23,081 nt of DNA from an uncultured Collinsella sp. Its GTDB lineage: Bacteria > Actinomycetota > Coriobacteriia > Coriobacteriales > Coriobacteriaceae. The notes beneath the pieces are model-generated. The model had not been told where the DNA came from. It was given only the letters and a program-made list of their open reading frames with translations, and searched no databases. Of this stretch, positions 9,640-17,823 are shown in pieces; within the stretch, counting starts at the first letter, position 1; each line of letters starts with the position of its first letter. The translations under genes and the position numbers were made by a program. The stretch covers positions 1 through 23,081 of the forward strand of contig CABQMF010000031.1 in assembly GCA_902465265.1 (NCBI GenBank). Reading direction: 5' to 3'.

Positions 9640-10776
9640 CTATAAGGTTGAAATGAAGGTGGACAGGCGATTTAGGCCTTCGTCTAGGTCTTGGTCGGAG
9701 ACGCAGTAGCTTAGGCGGATGTGGCCTTCGGTGCCGAAACAGTCGCCTGGGACTAGGGCTACGTTTGCTTCTTTGATGGCTTTGATGCAGAAGTCTTCGC
9801 TGGTTAGGCCGAATTGTTTGATGCTCGGGAAGGTGTAGAAGGCGCCTGCGGGCTCTACTACGTCGAGGCCCATGGCGTCTAAGGCTGCGAGCACGCGTTT
9901 GCGGCGGGCTCGGTAGACTTCGAGCATGGGGGTGGGGTCGACGGTCAGGGCTCGGGCTGCGGCGTCCATTTCGAAGGAGACGGCACTCGATACTAAGTAT
10001 TGGTGGGCCTTTGCAATCTCGGCGATGACGGGGGCTGCCGCTGCGAGCCAGCCCAGGCGCCAGCCGGTCATGGCCCAGGGCTTGGAGAAGCTCTCGATGA
10101 CCACCGTCTGCTCGCGTAGCTCCGGGTGGCGCTGGGCAAATCGTTCGTAGCCGTCCACATAGACCAGGCGGTTATATACGTCGTCGCAGACTACGTAGAT
10201 GCCCGCCTGCTCCGCTACGCGCGCCACGGCGTCGAGCGATGCCGCGTTAAGAATGCAGCCCGTAGGATTGTTGGGCGAGCAGATGACGATGGCCTTGGTC
10301 GCCGCTGTCACGCAAGCACGAAGTGCGTTTTCGTCAATCTGGAATTGCGCAGGCTCCGTATCCAAAAAGACCGCTTTGGCGTGATTGGCCACGACGATGC
10401 TCTCGTACAGGCCAAAGGCCGGCGTGGGGATGATGACCTCGTCGCCGGGGTTGAGCATAGCCATGAATGTTGCCGACAGGGCCTCGGTCGCGCCGTCGGT
10501 CAGGATGACCTCATCGGTGGAAAACGCCAGGCCCGCGTCGCCCATATATGCGGACAGCGCCTCGCGCAGGGCGGGGCGGCCGTTGTTGGGCGGATAGTGC
10601 GTGTCGCCGCGGCCCAGCGCGGTGGTCACCTCGGCGCTAATCACATCGGGCGTGGGAAAATCGGGCTCGCCAAGCGCAAGCGCGATGCATCCCGGATGCT
10701 GGGCGGCGAGCGCATTGATCCGACGGATGCCGGAGGGCTTGAGCGTGGCAAGCGAGGTATTCATGGGCAGACGCAT
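9640..10776 (-). CDS. pyridoxal-phosphate-dependent class I/II aminotransferase
   Basis: A fold-type I PLP enzyme of 378 residues that transfers an amino group between an amino acid and a keto acid; it resembles the aspartate/aromatic/branched-chain (AspC/PatA-like) branch. Visible motifs are LGEPDFPTP (about 35-43), the Y61-PPNNGRPALREAL substrate region, SPNNPTG (167-173), CDDVYNRL (about 197-204), the Schiff-base lysine K232 in SFSKPWAMTGWRLGW, and the substrate carboxylate-binding Arg in HIRLSYC near the C-terminus. The start ATG 10776 has AAAGGA 5 nt upstream; a second in-frame Met (residue 5) is possible. The gene is divergent from the one at 10870. The exact substrate cannot be told from the sequence. 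Confidence 0.92.
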   Translation of the reverse strand: MRLPMNTSLATLKPSGIRRINALAAQHPGCIALALGEPDFPTPDVISAEVTTALGRGDTHYPPNNGRPALREALSAYMGDAGLAFSTDEVILTDGATEALSATFMAMLNPGDEVIIPTPAFGLYESIVVANHAKAVFLDTEPAQFQIDENALRACVTAATKAIVICSPNNPTGCILNAASLDAVARVAEQAGIYVVCDDVYNRLVYVDGYERFAQRHPELREQTVVIESFSKPWAMTGWRLGWLAAAAPVIAEIAKAHQYLVSSAVSFEMDAAARALTVDPTPMLEVYRARRKRVLAALDAMGLDVVEPAGAFYTFPSIKQFGLTSEDFCIKAIKEANVALVPGDCFGTEGHIRLSYCVSDQDLDEGLNRLSTFISTL

Positions 10777-10869
10777 GGCGTTCCTTTCGTAAGGGTTGCA
10801 CTAGGATAGCGCGGCGAGGCGCCGCCGGACGGTGTAACCTAAACGGAAACCAATCGGAAAGGAGGCGGC

Positions 10870-11532
10870 ATGGAAACGACCGCACGTGGCGATGTACCAA
10901 AAACACTGCATAACATCGCGTTTGTCAGTATTCCCAAGAGCGCCGATCTTGAGTTTTTGCTCTGGGACCTGCAGGATGCCATCGCCGCCTATGCTCAACT
11001 TTCTGGCACCGCGCTCCCCCGCCCGATCGATTTGAAGGCGGATGATGCCGGCAGCGTTGTGGACGGCATTGTATTCGCTGTTGAAGATGTGCTCGATGGC
11101 GAGGCGATGGCCGTCGTTGAACGGGCGCTCGAATGTGTTGAAGGCGCAGGAACACGCGTCTATGTGGTTGTTCAAGCCGACTGTAGGAGTTCCGAGCAGG
11201 CGCACACGGTCGTTGGCCATCTGCACGAAGTGTGCGAGCGTCGAGGACTGTCGTGGTGTGGAGGCGTCATCGTCTGCACCGGCAGCGGCATAGCGGCGCT
11301 TCGCCGCTCCCCGCGCATGGGCCTCTTGCGCCGGCCGTTTTCGGAGGCCCTGGACAAGCTCGTAGGTGCCGTGCGCATGGGTTGCTCGGTTGAGCATGCG
11401 CAGCGACTTGGCGGCGGCAATGCCGAAAGCGTCGATGCCGACGGCATGGTGCGCGCCAAGCCCGCGCTGCCTGCACCGATCTGGCATGCCATCATGAAAC
11501 GCCTCGGCACCCGCGCCCAACCAGATATCTAA
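10870..11532 (+). CDS. hypothetical protein, possibly flavodoxin-like fold
   Basis: The 220-residue protein begins at ATG 10870, directly behind a strong AAAGGAGG site. There is no signal peptide or membrane segment, so it is probably cytoplasmic. It begins with a beta strand (NIAFVSIPKSADLEFLL). Later alternating strands and helices (GIVFAVEDVL, TRVYVVVQADC, GGVIVCTGSGIAAL) recall an alpha/beta fold such as flavodoxin-like NAD(P)H-dependent reductases, but no diagnostic FMN-binding motif is visible and I do not assign a function. Supporting evidence is the ribosome site, the divergent arrangement with the aminotransferase, and the stop codon 1 bp from that of the convergent glycosylase. A 295-codon reading on the opposite strand is judged a shadow. 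Confidence 0.75.
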   Translation: METTARGDVPKTLHNIAFVSIPKSADLEFLLWDLQDAIAAYAQLSGTALPRPIDLKADDAGSVVDGIVFAVEDVLDGEAMAVVERALECVEGAGTRVYVVVQADCRSSEQAHTVVGHLHEVCERRGLSWCGGVIVCTGSGIAALRRSPRMGLLRRPFSEALDKLVGAVRMGCSVEHAQRLGGGNAESVDADGMVRAKPALPAPIWHAIMKRLGTRAQPDI

Positions 11533-11533
11533 A

Positions 11534-12097
11534 TTACAGAGCGCCCCAATCAACGACATCGCGCCAGCGCTCGATAAGGCGTTCCAGGCGCCATGCCGCA
11601 TTGGCGGGACTTGTCGACGGCAGAACGATGGCCGGCAGCCCCGTGCGCTCTTGTAGATAGCGCTTGTAGAGCCGACCAGCTGTACCACCGTTGCATATCA
11701 CCTGCTCAATGGGAGCTGTGCCGGTAATGCGCTCGGCATGCGCCGGAACGACGTTTTTGATGCTCGCGTCGCTTGAGCCCTTGATGTCACAGCTCTCGAT
11801 CACGTCCCACAGGGCCACACCGCCGTTGAGCAGCATAGCCCGCTTGGCGGCAATCGAGGCATCGAGCGTCGCGGGCTCGCCGCTCGCCAAAGAGTCTCCC
11901 TCGTTGGGCGGCACGGGCACACCGAGGCACGCGGCCATCACGCGCCAAAAGCGGTTCTGGGGATTGCCGTAGTAGAAGGCATTGGCGCGCGAGAGCACCG
12001 AGGGAAACGACCCCAGCACCAAAACGCGCGAGTGCTCGTCAAACACGGGCTCAAACCCATGCTCAATATGTTGATAGCCCTCGTCCGGCGCGGCCAC
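11534..12097 (-). CDS. hypoxanthine/uracil-DNA glycosylase (UDG superfamily)
   Basis: A base-excision repair enzyme that removes deaminated bases from DNA. The 187-residue length and motifs fit the hypoxanthine-DNA glycosylase branch of the UDG superfamily: VLVLGSFPS (about 25-33), the catalytic-pocket motif YYGNPQNRFW (42-51), LNGGVALWDVIESCDIKGSSDASI (about 90-113), and the DNA-binding loop STSPANA (161-167). The start is GTG 12097, with a GAGGG site inside the end of the upstream amylase gene, whose stop lies 3 bp before. Translational coupling with the amylase is therefore likely. The downstream gene is convergent, with stop codons separated by a single base. Substrate preference (hypoxanthine versus uracil) is inferred from the family. 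Confidence 0.88.
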   Translation of the reverse strand: MAAPDEGYQHIEHGFEPVFDEHSRVLVLGSFPSVLSRANAFYYGNPQNRFWRVMAACLGVPVPPNEGDSLASGEPATLDASIAAKRAMLLNGGVALWDVIESCDIKGSSDASIKNVVPAHAERITGTAPIEQVICNGGTAGRLYKRYLQERTGLPAIVLPSTSPANAAWRLERLIERWRDVVDWGAL

Positions 12098-12100
12098 GAG

Positions 12101-13477
12101 CTATGCCCTCAGCAGATAACGCACCTCGTAGGGCGCAAGCTCAAGGGAGCCCGGCAGCTCGACCGTGGGCACACCGTCGGCAAGCAGGTCGACGAAGGAG
12201 CCATTGAGTTCGCCGGCTCCAAAGGTATAGGGCTCGTTCACGGCATTGACCGCCACGAGCACCGTCGCGTCGTCGCAGGCGCGCTCAAACAGCAGCTGCT
12301 TGTTCTGGATCGCCACGTTGCGATAGGCACCGTAGTTGAGGGCACGGGCTGCCGCGTCGTTTGCCGAGCGTAGGTGCGCAAGCTGCTCGATGAAGGCCGT
12401 CAGTTCGTTGGGCGCAGGCTCACCGAGCGCAGGTCGCAGCGCCCAGTCGCCATCGGGGCCGCCCTTTTCGCCAGTAATCCCCCACTCGCTACCGTAGTAG
12501 ACGCACGGAATGCCCGGCATACCAAAGAGCATGCCGTAGGCGGGGCGCAGGCAGGACTTGTCCGTCAGAATGCTCGCCAGGCGCGGCACGTCGTGGTTGT
12601 CGACAAACGACAGCAGGTGTTTCCCGCGATAAATGCACCACGGGTCACCGCCAAACTGGCGATGAAGCGAGTGGGCAATCTCGAACATGTTGATTGAATT
12701 AAAGCTGGAGTACAGGCCCTTGTAGCACTCGTAGTTGGTGCAGGAGTCGAGCATCTCGTCGTTGACGATCTGGTTGTAGTCGCCGTGGAGTGTCTCACCA
12801 ATCAGCACAAAGTCGGGCTTGAGCTCACGGGTAAAGGCGTGCAGGCGGCGCATGAAGTCGCGGTCGAGCATATAGGCGACGTCCAAGCGCAGGCCGTCGA
12901 CGCCAAAGACCTCGGCCCAGCGACGCACGGACTCAAGCAGGTAATCGACCACGGCGGGGTTTTGCAGGTTGAGCTTCACAAGCTCAAAATGGCCCTCCCA
13001 GCCCTCGTACCAAAAGCCGTCGCCGTAGCACGAGTCGCCGTCAAAGCTGATGTGGAACCAGTCCTTGTAGGGCGAATCCCACTTGCGCTCCTGCACATCG
13101 CGGAAGGCCCAAAAGCCGCGACCGACGTGGTTGAAGACAGCATCGAGCACCACGCGGATGCCATGGGCGTGCAGCGTCTCGCACACGGCGGCAAAGTCGG
13201 CATCCCCGCCCAGGCGGCGGTCGATATGGCGCAGGCTGCGCGTATCGTAGCCGTGGCTATCGGACTCGAGCGGTGGGTTGATGAGCACCGCGCCAACGCC
13301 GAGTTCCTGCAGGTAGTCGGCCCATTGGGCAATCTTCATGATGGGGGCATCGGGGCTAGCTGTGGCATCGGCAGCCTGGGCGAGCTCATCCTCGGCAACG
13401 GGCGCGGCGTTTTCGCGCGGAGCTCCGCAAAAGCCCAGCGGATAGATTTGATAGAACGTCGTCTCATATGCCCACAT
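12101..13477 (-). CDS. GH13 alpha-amylase family glycoside hydrolase
   Basis: An alpha-glucan-acting hydrolase of 458 residues without a signal peptide, so it probably works on imported maltodextrins in the cytoplasm. The four GH13 regions are intact: I, DAVFNH (112-117); II, GLRLD with nucleophile D199; III, GET with acid/base E228; IV, VDNHD with D296. FFYQIYPLGF-type N-terminal sequence and YEGWEGHFELVKLN before region II resemble cyclomaltodextrinase/neopullulanase-like members, but the N-terminal carbohydrate-binding domain of classical neopullulanases is absent. The start ATG 13477 has GGGAGG 5 nt upstream. The C-terminal 80 residues form the usual beta-sandwich (LLFERACDDATVLVAVNAV). 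It is probably in one operon with the DNA glycosylase that follows after 3 bp. Confidence 0.92.
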   Translation of the reverse strand: MWAYETTFYQIYPLGFCGAPRENAAPVAEDELAQAADATASPDAPIMKIAQWADYLQELGVGAVLINPPLESDSHGYDTRSLRHIDRRLGGDADFAAVCETLHAHGIRVVLDAVFNHVGRGFWAFRDVQERKWDSPYKDWFHISFDGDSCYGDGFWYEGWEGHFELVKLNLQNPAVVDYLLESVRRWAEVFGVDGLRLDVAYMLDRDFMRRLHAFTRELKPDFVLIGETLHGDYNQIVNDEMLDSCTNYECYKGLYSSFNSINMFEIAHSLHRQFGGDPWCIYRGKHLLSFVDNHDVPRLASILTDKSCLRPAYGMLFGMPGIPCVYYGSEWGITGEKGGPDGDWALRPALGEPAPNELTAFIEQLAHLRSANDAAARALNYGAYRNVAIQNKQLLFERACDDATVLVAVNAVNEPYTFGAGELNGSFVDLLADGVPTVELPGSLELAPYEVRYLLRA

Positions 13478-13548
13478 AGCAACCTCCCGGTAAGCTCAAC
13501 ACAACGACATCCATTGTATGCCCGGCTTGTATCCTCTTCCCCAAAATA

Positions 13549-13615
13549 AGTTGCGGTGGAATAGTTCCTGTTTAAGGCCTCTGAAGGCCCAAGCAGGAAC
13601 TATTCCACCGCAACT
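13549..13615. repeat. 67-bp stem-loop element, copy 1 (probable sotB terminator)
   Basis: Perfect 22-bp arms (13549-13570 and 13594-13615; core GCGGTGGAATAGTTCCTG) enclose a 23-bp loop with AAGGCCTC. On the minus strand the stem is followed by TTATTTTGGGG, so it can serve as a terminator for sotB, whose stop codon lies 15 bp before it. A second copy at 19383-19449 lies in the opposite orientation and is conserved in the loop as well, which suggests spread as a unit. Confidence 0.88.
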
Positions 13616-13630
13616 GATGAGGAAACGTGA

Positions 13631-14827
13631 TTAGGCGACAGGCTTTGCGCGGCGTATGGCCGGGAACATCACTGTGATAGCGAGGATGACGCCCACGGCG
13701 GCGATTGCGCCACCCGCGCAGCCGATCCAGGCGATACCGGGACCCGAAACCACGGCGCCGCCGATCGCGGTACCCGTGCCAATACCGAGGTTAAACAGGC
13801 CCGAGAAGATCGACATGGCGACGGCCGATGAATCTGCCGACGTGTGCTTGATGAGCTCGGCCTGAAACGCCACGTTAAAGGCCGTGGCGCAGCAACCCCA
13901 CAGTGCGCAGACGGCAAGCACTGTCACGAGCGACGATGCGGCCGGCCCCATGAGCAGCAGGGCCACCGGCACGCCGGAGAGCGTGATAGCCAAGAACGGG
14001 AAGCGATGCCCATCGAACAGGCGGCCAAACAGCCAGCTTCCGAGCAAACCAGAGCAGCCAAACGCCGTCAGCGTCATGGTAATGGCGCCCGCATCGACGT
14101 GCGCGACCTGCGCCAGGAAGGGCTCGATATAGCTGTAGCTTGCGTAATAGCCGGTCGCCATGAAGACCGTGACTGCGTAGAGCGCGATGAGGAGCGGGTT
14201 CTTGAGCAGCTCGGGCAGCTGTTTGACGGTAAAGCGCTCACCCGCCGGCATGGCCGGGAACACCGCTGCCTGGTAGACGACCGCGATGGCTGAGAGGCCC
14301 CCGACCACGGCAAACGTCATGCGCCAGCCCACGGCCAAGCCAATGGCGCGACCGAGAGGCAGGCCAAAGATCTGCGCGATGGACGAGCCCGTAGCGATCA
14401 TGCTGATGGCGAGCGCGCCGTGGCGTGTGTCAACCAGGCGCGAGGCCATAATCGAGGCGACTGACCAGAACACGGCATGTGCGCAAGCGACCACCAGGCG
14501 CGCGCAGACCAGGATGGGATAGGTCGGCGCCACAGCGGACAGGAACTGACCGAGCGAGAACACGGCCAGCACGCCCAACAGCATCCGCTTGAACTCAAAG
14601 CGCGAAGCGAACATCATGAGCGGCAACGACAGCAGCATGACGCCCCAGGCATAGACCGAGATCATGATGCCCGCCTGGGCCTCGGTGAGCGAGAACGACG
14701 CGGCGATATCAGTCAAAAGGCCGATGGGCATAAACTCCGACGTGTTGAACACGAACGCACAGCAGGTGAGCCCGACGAGCGGGAGCCACTGCCTGAGCGT
14801 GATGCCGTCTTGCCTTGCCTGACTCAT
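13631..14827 (-). CDS. sotB: SotB-type sugar efflux MFS transporter
   Basis: A 12-helix major facilitator of 398 residues closely resembling the E. coli sugar efflux transporter SotB (YdeA), which exports arabinose and related sugars by proton antiport. Shared landmarks are the N-terminal AFVFNTSEFMPIGLL, AGIMISVYAWGVMLLSLPLM, ARLVVACAHAVFWSV, ATGSSIAQIFGLPLGR, GWRMTF and YYASYSYIEPFL, and the late helix pair SGLFNLGIGTGTAIGG. I chose ATG 14827, which has a GGAG site 7 nt upstream; an in-frame TTG at 14842 has no ribosome site. A sigma-70-like promoter lies at 14861-14890 and a repeated stem-loop terminator follows. The natural substrate is inferred. Confidence 0.87.
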   Translation of the reverse strand: MSQARQDGITLRQWLPLVGLTCCAFVFNTSEFMPIGLLTDIAASFSLTEAQAGIMISVYAWGVMLLSLPLMMFASRFEFKRMLLGVLAVFSLGQFLSAVAPTYPILVCARLVVACAHAVFWSVASIMASRLVDTRHGALAISMIATGSSIAQIFGLPLGRAIGLAVGWRMTFAVVGGLSAIAVVYQAAVFPAMPAGERFTVKQLPELLKNPLLIALYAVTVFMATGYYASYSYIEPFLAQVAHVDAGAITMTLTAFGCSGLLGSWLFGRLFDGHRFPFLAITLSGVPVALLLMGPAASSLVTVLAVCALWGCCATAFNVAFQAELIKHTSADSSAVAMSIFSGLFNLGIGTGTAIGGAVVSGPGIAWIGCAGGAIAAVGVILAITVMFPAIRRAKPVA

Positions 14828-14860
14828 ATATAACGTCTCCAATCATTTTGAGCGGAGGCG

Positions 14861-14890
14861 ATTATATAGCAACGGCCCCGCATCCGTCAG
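14861..14890 (-). promoter_or_regulatory. promoter of sotB
   Basis: On the minus strand CTGACG (14890-14885) and a perfect TATAAT (14866-14861) are 18 bp apart, about 34 bp before the sotB start codon. The -35 element lies in the loop of a hairpin (GGCCCCGCATC / GATGCAGGGCC, 14874-14906) that may also affect transcription arriving from feoAB. The hairpin has no T-tract in either direction. Confidence 0.7.
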
Positions 14891-14948
14891 CAACAGATGC
14901 AGGGCCGAAAACAATTCGATACACAAAGGTTGCGCCGTCAATAAATAA

Positions 14949-17309
14949 CTAAGCCAGCCCCAGCAATATGCCCGCCGAATGCACGACAAACGCCACGATC
15001 CAGGCGACCGTCACTTGAAACGCGAACACGGCAACGGCGTAGCGCGCGCCCAACTCGCTCTTGACGGCACCGATGGCTGCCACGCAGGGCGGGTACAGCA
15101 GCGTAAAGACCAGGAACACGTAGGCAGTAAACGGAGAGAACATGGTCGACAACACCGCAGGCGAGGTCGCGCCCAAAAGCACCGTGAGGGTCGAGATGAC
15201 ACTCTCCTTGGCGATAAGTCCGGTGACGAGCGCCGTGGATGCACGCCAGTCGCCAAAGCCCAGCGGCGCCAGCGCCGGCGCGATGATGCTGCCGAGGCCC
15301 GCAAGCAGGCTTTGCGACTGATCGGCGACCACATTAAAGCGGATATCGAACGTCTGAAGGAACCAGATGACCACGGTCGCGGCAAAGATAATGGTAAAAG
15401 CCTTGGTAATAAAGTCTTTGGCCTTATCCCACGCTAGCATCACCGTCGTCTTAATACTCGGCAGGCGATAATTGGGGAGCTCCATGATAAACGGCACCGG
15501 GTCGCCCTTAAATGCCGTGCGATTGAGCACCAAAGCCGCAATGCAACCGACCGCAATGCCAATCAGATAGAGCGAGACCATGGCGGGGACCGTCGCCTGT
15601 GGGAAAAACGCCCCGCACAGCAGACCGTAGACCGGCAACTTGGCCGAGCAGCTCATGAACGGCGTGAGCATGACCGTCATCTTGCGGTCGTGCTCGGATG
15701 GGAGTGTACGGGTCGACATGATAGCCGGCACGGTGCAGCCAAACCCGACGAGCATGGGCACAAAGCTGCGGCCCGACAGGCCAAAACGACGCAGCACCTT
15801 ATCCATGACAAAGGCGACGCGCGCCATGTAGCCCGAGTCTTCCAGAATGGAGAGGAACAAGAAGAGCACGACGATAATCGGCAGGAAGGTCAGCACGCTG
15901 CCCACACCCGTAAGCACACCGTCGACAGCCAGCGAACGCACCACGTCGTTGGTGCCGAACGCCTTGAGGCCTGCATCGGCCGAGGCGATGATGGCAGCGA
16001 TGCCGTCCTCCATGAGTCCCTGCAACGCCGCGCCGATCACGCCAAACGTCAGCCAAAAGACGAGGCCCATGATCACCAGGAACGCCGGAATGGCCGTATA
16101 GCGACCCGTCAGAATGCGGTCGATCTTGACGGAGCGCACGTGCTCGCGGCTCTCGTGCGGCTTGACGACGCAACGCCCGCACACGTCGCCAATAAAGCTA
16201 AAACGCATATCGGCCAGCGCAGATAGGCGGTCGGTGCCCGCCTCGCCCTCCATCTGGGTAATGATGTGCTCGATAGCGTCGAGCTCGTTGCGATCCAGGT
16301 GAAGCGCCTCGGTCACCAGCTCGTCGCCCTCAACCAGCTTGGTCGCCGCAAAACGCACGGGAATGTGTGCCGTCGCGGCATGGTCCTCGATAAGGTTGGC
16401 GATGCCGTGAATGCAGCGATGCAGCGCGCCGCCGTCTGGGCCATCGGGCGCGCAGAAGTCCAGGCGGCCGGGGCGTTCGCGGAACCGCGCCACGTGCAAG
16501 GCATGATCCACCAACTCGCCAATACCCTCGTTGCGGGCAGCGCTAATGGGGACAACGGGCACGCCCAGCAGACTCTCGAGCAGGTTGACGTCAATGGCAC
16601 CGCCGTTGGTCGTCACCTCGTCCATCATGTTGAGCGCGATGACCATGGGGCGGTCGAGCTCCATGAGCTGCAGCGTCAGGTACAGGTTACGTTCGATGTT
16701 GGTGGCGTCGATGATATCGATGATGGCATCGGGGTTTTCGTCAAGGATGAATTGGCGGCTCACGATCTCTTCGCCCGTGTACGGCGACAGGGAGTAAATA
16801 CCGGGCAAGTCGGTAACGCTCGCCTCGGGGTGGTTACGGATAGTGCCGTCCTTGCGGTCGACCGTCACGCCGGGAAAGTTACCAACGTGCTGGTTGGAGC
16901 CCGTCAGCTGGTTGAACAGCGTGGTCTTACCGCAGTTTTGGTTGCCGGCGAGGGCAAAATGTAGCGGTGCGCCCTCGGGCACGGCCGTCTTGGCCGCGCG
17001 AGGCGAATACGTTCCCTCTCCGAGTGCCGGGTGCTCCGTCGTGCCGATTGCGGCGTTAGCGCGCGGACCCGTATCTGTGTCGTGAACACCCACGAGCTCA
17101 ATCCGTGCGGCATCGTCCTTGCGCAGCGTCAACTCGTAGCCACGCAGGCGAATCTCGAGCGGGTCGCCCATGGGGGCGTACTTCATCATGGTGACTTCGG
17201 TGCCCGGTGTTAGGCCCATGTCCAAAATATGTTGTCGGAGTGCCTGGTCGTCCGATGTCACCGATGCGACAACGGCGTCCTTTCCAATCTCGAGCGTATC
17301 GAGCTTCAC
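14949..17309 (-). CDS. feoB: fused FeoA-FeoB ferrous iron transporter
   Basis: FeoB moves Fe(II) across the cytoplasmic membrane. The 786-residue protein carries an N-terminal FeoA-like SH3 domain (about 1-75, with LRQHILDMGLTPGTEV), a linker, and a G domain. The G-domain motifs are G1 GNQNCGKT (122-129), G3 DLPG (167-170), G4 NMMD (227-230) and G5 SAARN. A helical GDI-like domain follows, then a C-terminal membrane region with the two Gate motifs (FLPIIVVLFLFLSILEDSGYMAR; SCSAKLPVYGLLCGAFF). The start is GTG 17309 with GGGAGGAA 7 nt upstream. The gene is divergent from the zinc-ribbon gene at 17824, and tandem operator-like palindromes lie at 17351-17383, consistent with metal-dependent repression. 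Confidence 0.95.
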   Translation of the reverse strand: MKLDTLEIGKDAVVASVTSDDQALRQHILDMGLTPGTEVTMMKYAPMGDPLEIRLRGYELTLRKDDAARIELVGVHDTDTGPRANAAIGTTEHPALGEGTYSPRAAKTAVPEGAPLHFALAGNQNCGKTTLFNQLTGSNQHVGNFPGVTVDRKDGTIRNHPEASVTDLPGIYSLSPYTGEEIVSRQFILDENPDAIIDIIDATNIERNLYLTLQLMELDRPMVIALNMMDEVTTNGGAIDVNLLESLLGVPVVPISAARNEGIGELVDHALHVARFRERPGRLDFCAPDGPDGGALHRCIHGIANLIEDHAATAHIPVRFAATKLVEGDELVTEALHLDRNELDAIEHIITQMEGEAGTDRLSALADMRFSFIGDVCGRCVVKPHESREHVRSVKIDRILTGRYTAIPAFLVIMGLVFWLTFGVIGAALQGLMEDGIAAIIASADAGLKAFGTNDVVRSLAVDGVLTGVGSVLTFLPIIVVLFLFLSILEDSGYMARVAFVMDKVLRRFGLSGRSFVPMLVGFGCTVPAIMSTRTLPSEHDRKMTVMLTPFMSCSAKLPVYGLLCGAFFPQATVPAMVSLYLIGIAVGCIAALVLNRTAFKGDPVPFIMELPNYRLPSIKTTVMLAWDKAKDFITKAFTIIFAATVVIWFLQTFDIRFNVVADQSQSLLAGLGSIIAPALAPLGFGDWRASTALVTGLIAKESVISTLTVLLGATSPAVLSTMFSPFTAYVFLVFTLLYPPCVAAIGAVKSELGARYAVAVFAFQVTVAWIVAFVVHSAGILLGLA

Positions 17310-17350
17310 GTCCGTGTTCCTCCCCCGGCGCCCACAGGGCGTTGCATTTT

Positions 17351-17383
17351 GTTTACCATGGCTAACCGTTTGCCATGGCTAAC
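17351..17383. promoter_or_regulatory. tandem palindromic operators upstream of feoAB
   Basis: Two 16-bp near-palindromes, GTTTACCATGGCTAAC (17351-17366) and GTTTGCCATGGCTAAC (17368-17383), lie in tandem with a 17-bp period, 42 bp upstream of the FeoAB start. The symmetry around CCATGG and the GGTTAGCC half-site recall operators of DtxR/IdeR/MntR metalloregulators (for example the TTAGGNTAGCC half of iron boxes). The regulator is inferred, not seen in this window. Confidence 0.65.
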
Positions 17384-17508
17384 CAATTGTAACCATGCAT
17401 GATAGCGCGAACACACAACGATGTTCAATCGACAGATTGGTGCAATGGGGACAGATCGCTTTGCCCAATAGATGCGATGCGGAACAACCAGGCGCGGGAG
17501 GGGATTCC

Positions 17509-17724
17509 GGGACACGGTTTCCCAGACGGCACCCTTTCGGAAACCGCATCCCACTCCGGAACGCCAAAACGGGATGGGCTTTCCGGTTGAAGCCTCTAGC
17601 GGAAACTGCGTCCCGGAATTGGCGCTCAGACTGGGATGCAATTTCCCGATCGAGCCCCTCGGGGAAACTGAGTCCCACTCTGGAGCGCCAGAACGGGATA
17701 CGGCTTCCCCGGACGAGAGTCCGG
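17509..17724. repeat. palindromic array B, three and a half 62-bp units
   Basis: Full units start with GGAAAC at 17539, 17601 and 17663, exactly 62 bp apart. The right half of a fourth unit (GGGACACGGTTTCC, 17509-17522) sits in the same register upstream, with its left half degraded. Arms pair as GGAAAC-type with GTTTCC-type ends, and the ATCCC/GGGAT pair in unit 1 replaces GTCCC/GGGAC of array A. The array lies between divergent feoAB and the zinc-ribbon gene at 17824. It is judged non-coding because the period is not divisible by three. Confidence 0.9.
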
Positions 17725-17739
17725 CAATGTTGCGCAACA
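17723..17739. promoter_or_regulatory. 17-bp motif with perfect palindrome TGTTGCGCAACA (copy 2)
   Basis: Identical over 17 bp to 5207-5223. It lies directly behind array B and 84 bp upstream of the ATG of the zinc-ribbon gene at 17824, matching the placement of copy 1 upstream of the propeller/zinc-ribbon gene. Confidence 0.5.
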
Positions 17740-17823
17740 ACGGGCGAGCGTTCGCCCTTAGCATGAGGACAGAAGGAAATGCGCCCGGTATTCGCGCGGG
17801 CGCCGATCGAGGGGAGTCTGCAC

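Noticed and set aside
10801..11688. 295-codon minus-strand frame opposite the gene at 10870
   Set aside because: The plus-strand gene has a strong AAAGGAGG site and good spacing; the minus frame overlaps the start of the convergent glycosylase and lacks a ribosome site.
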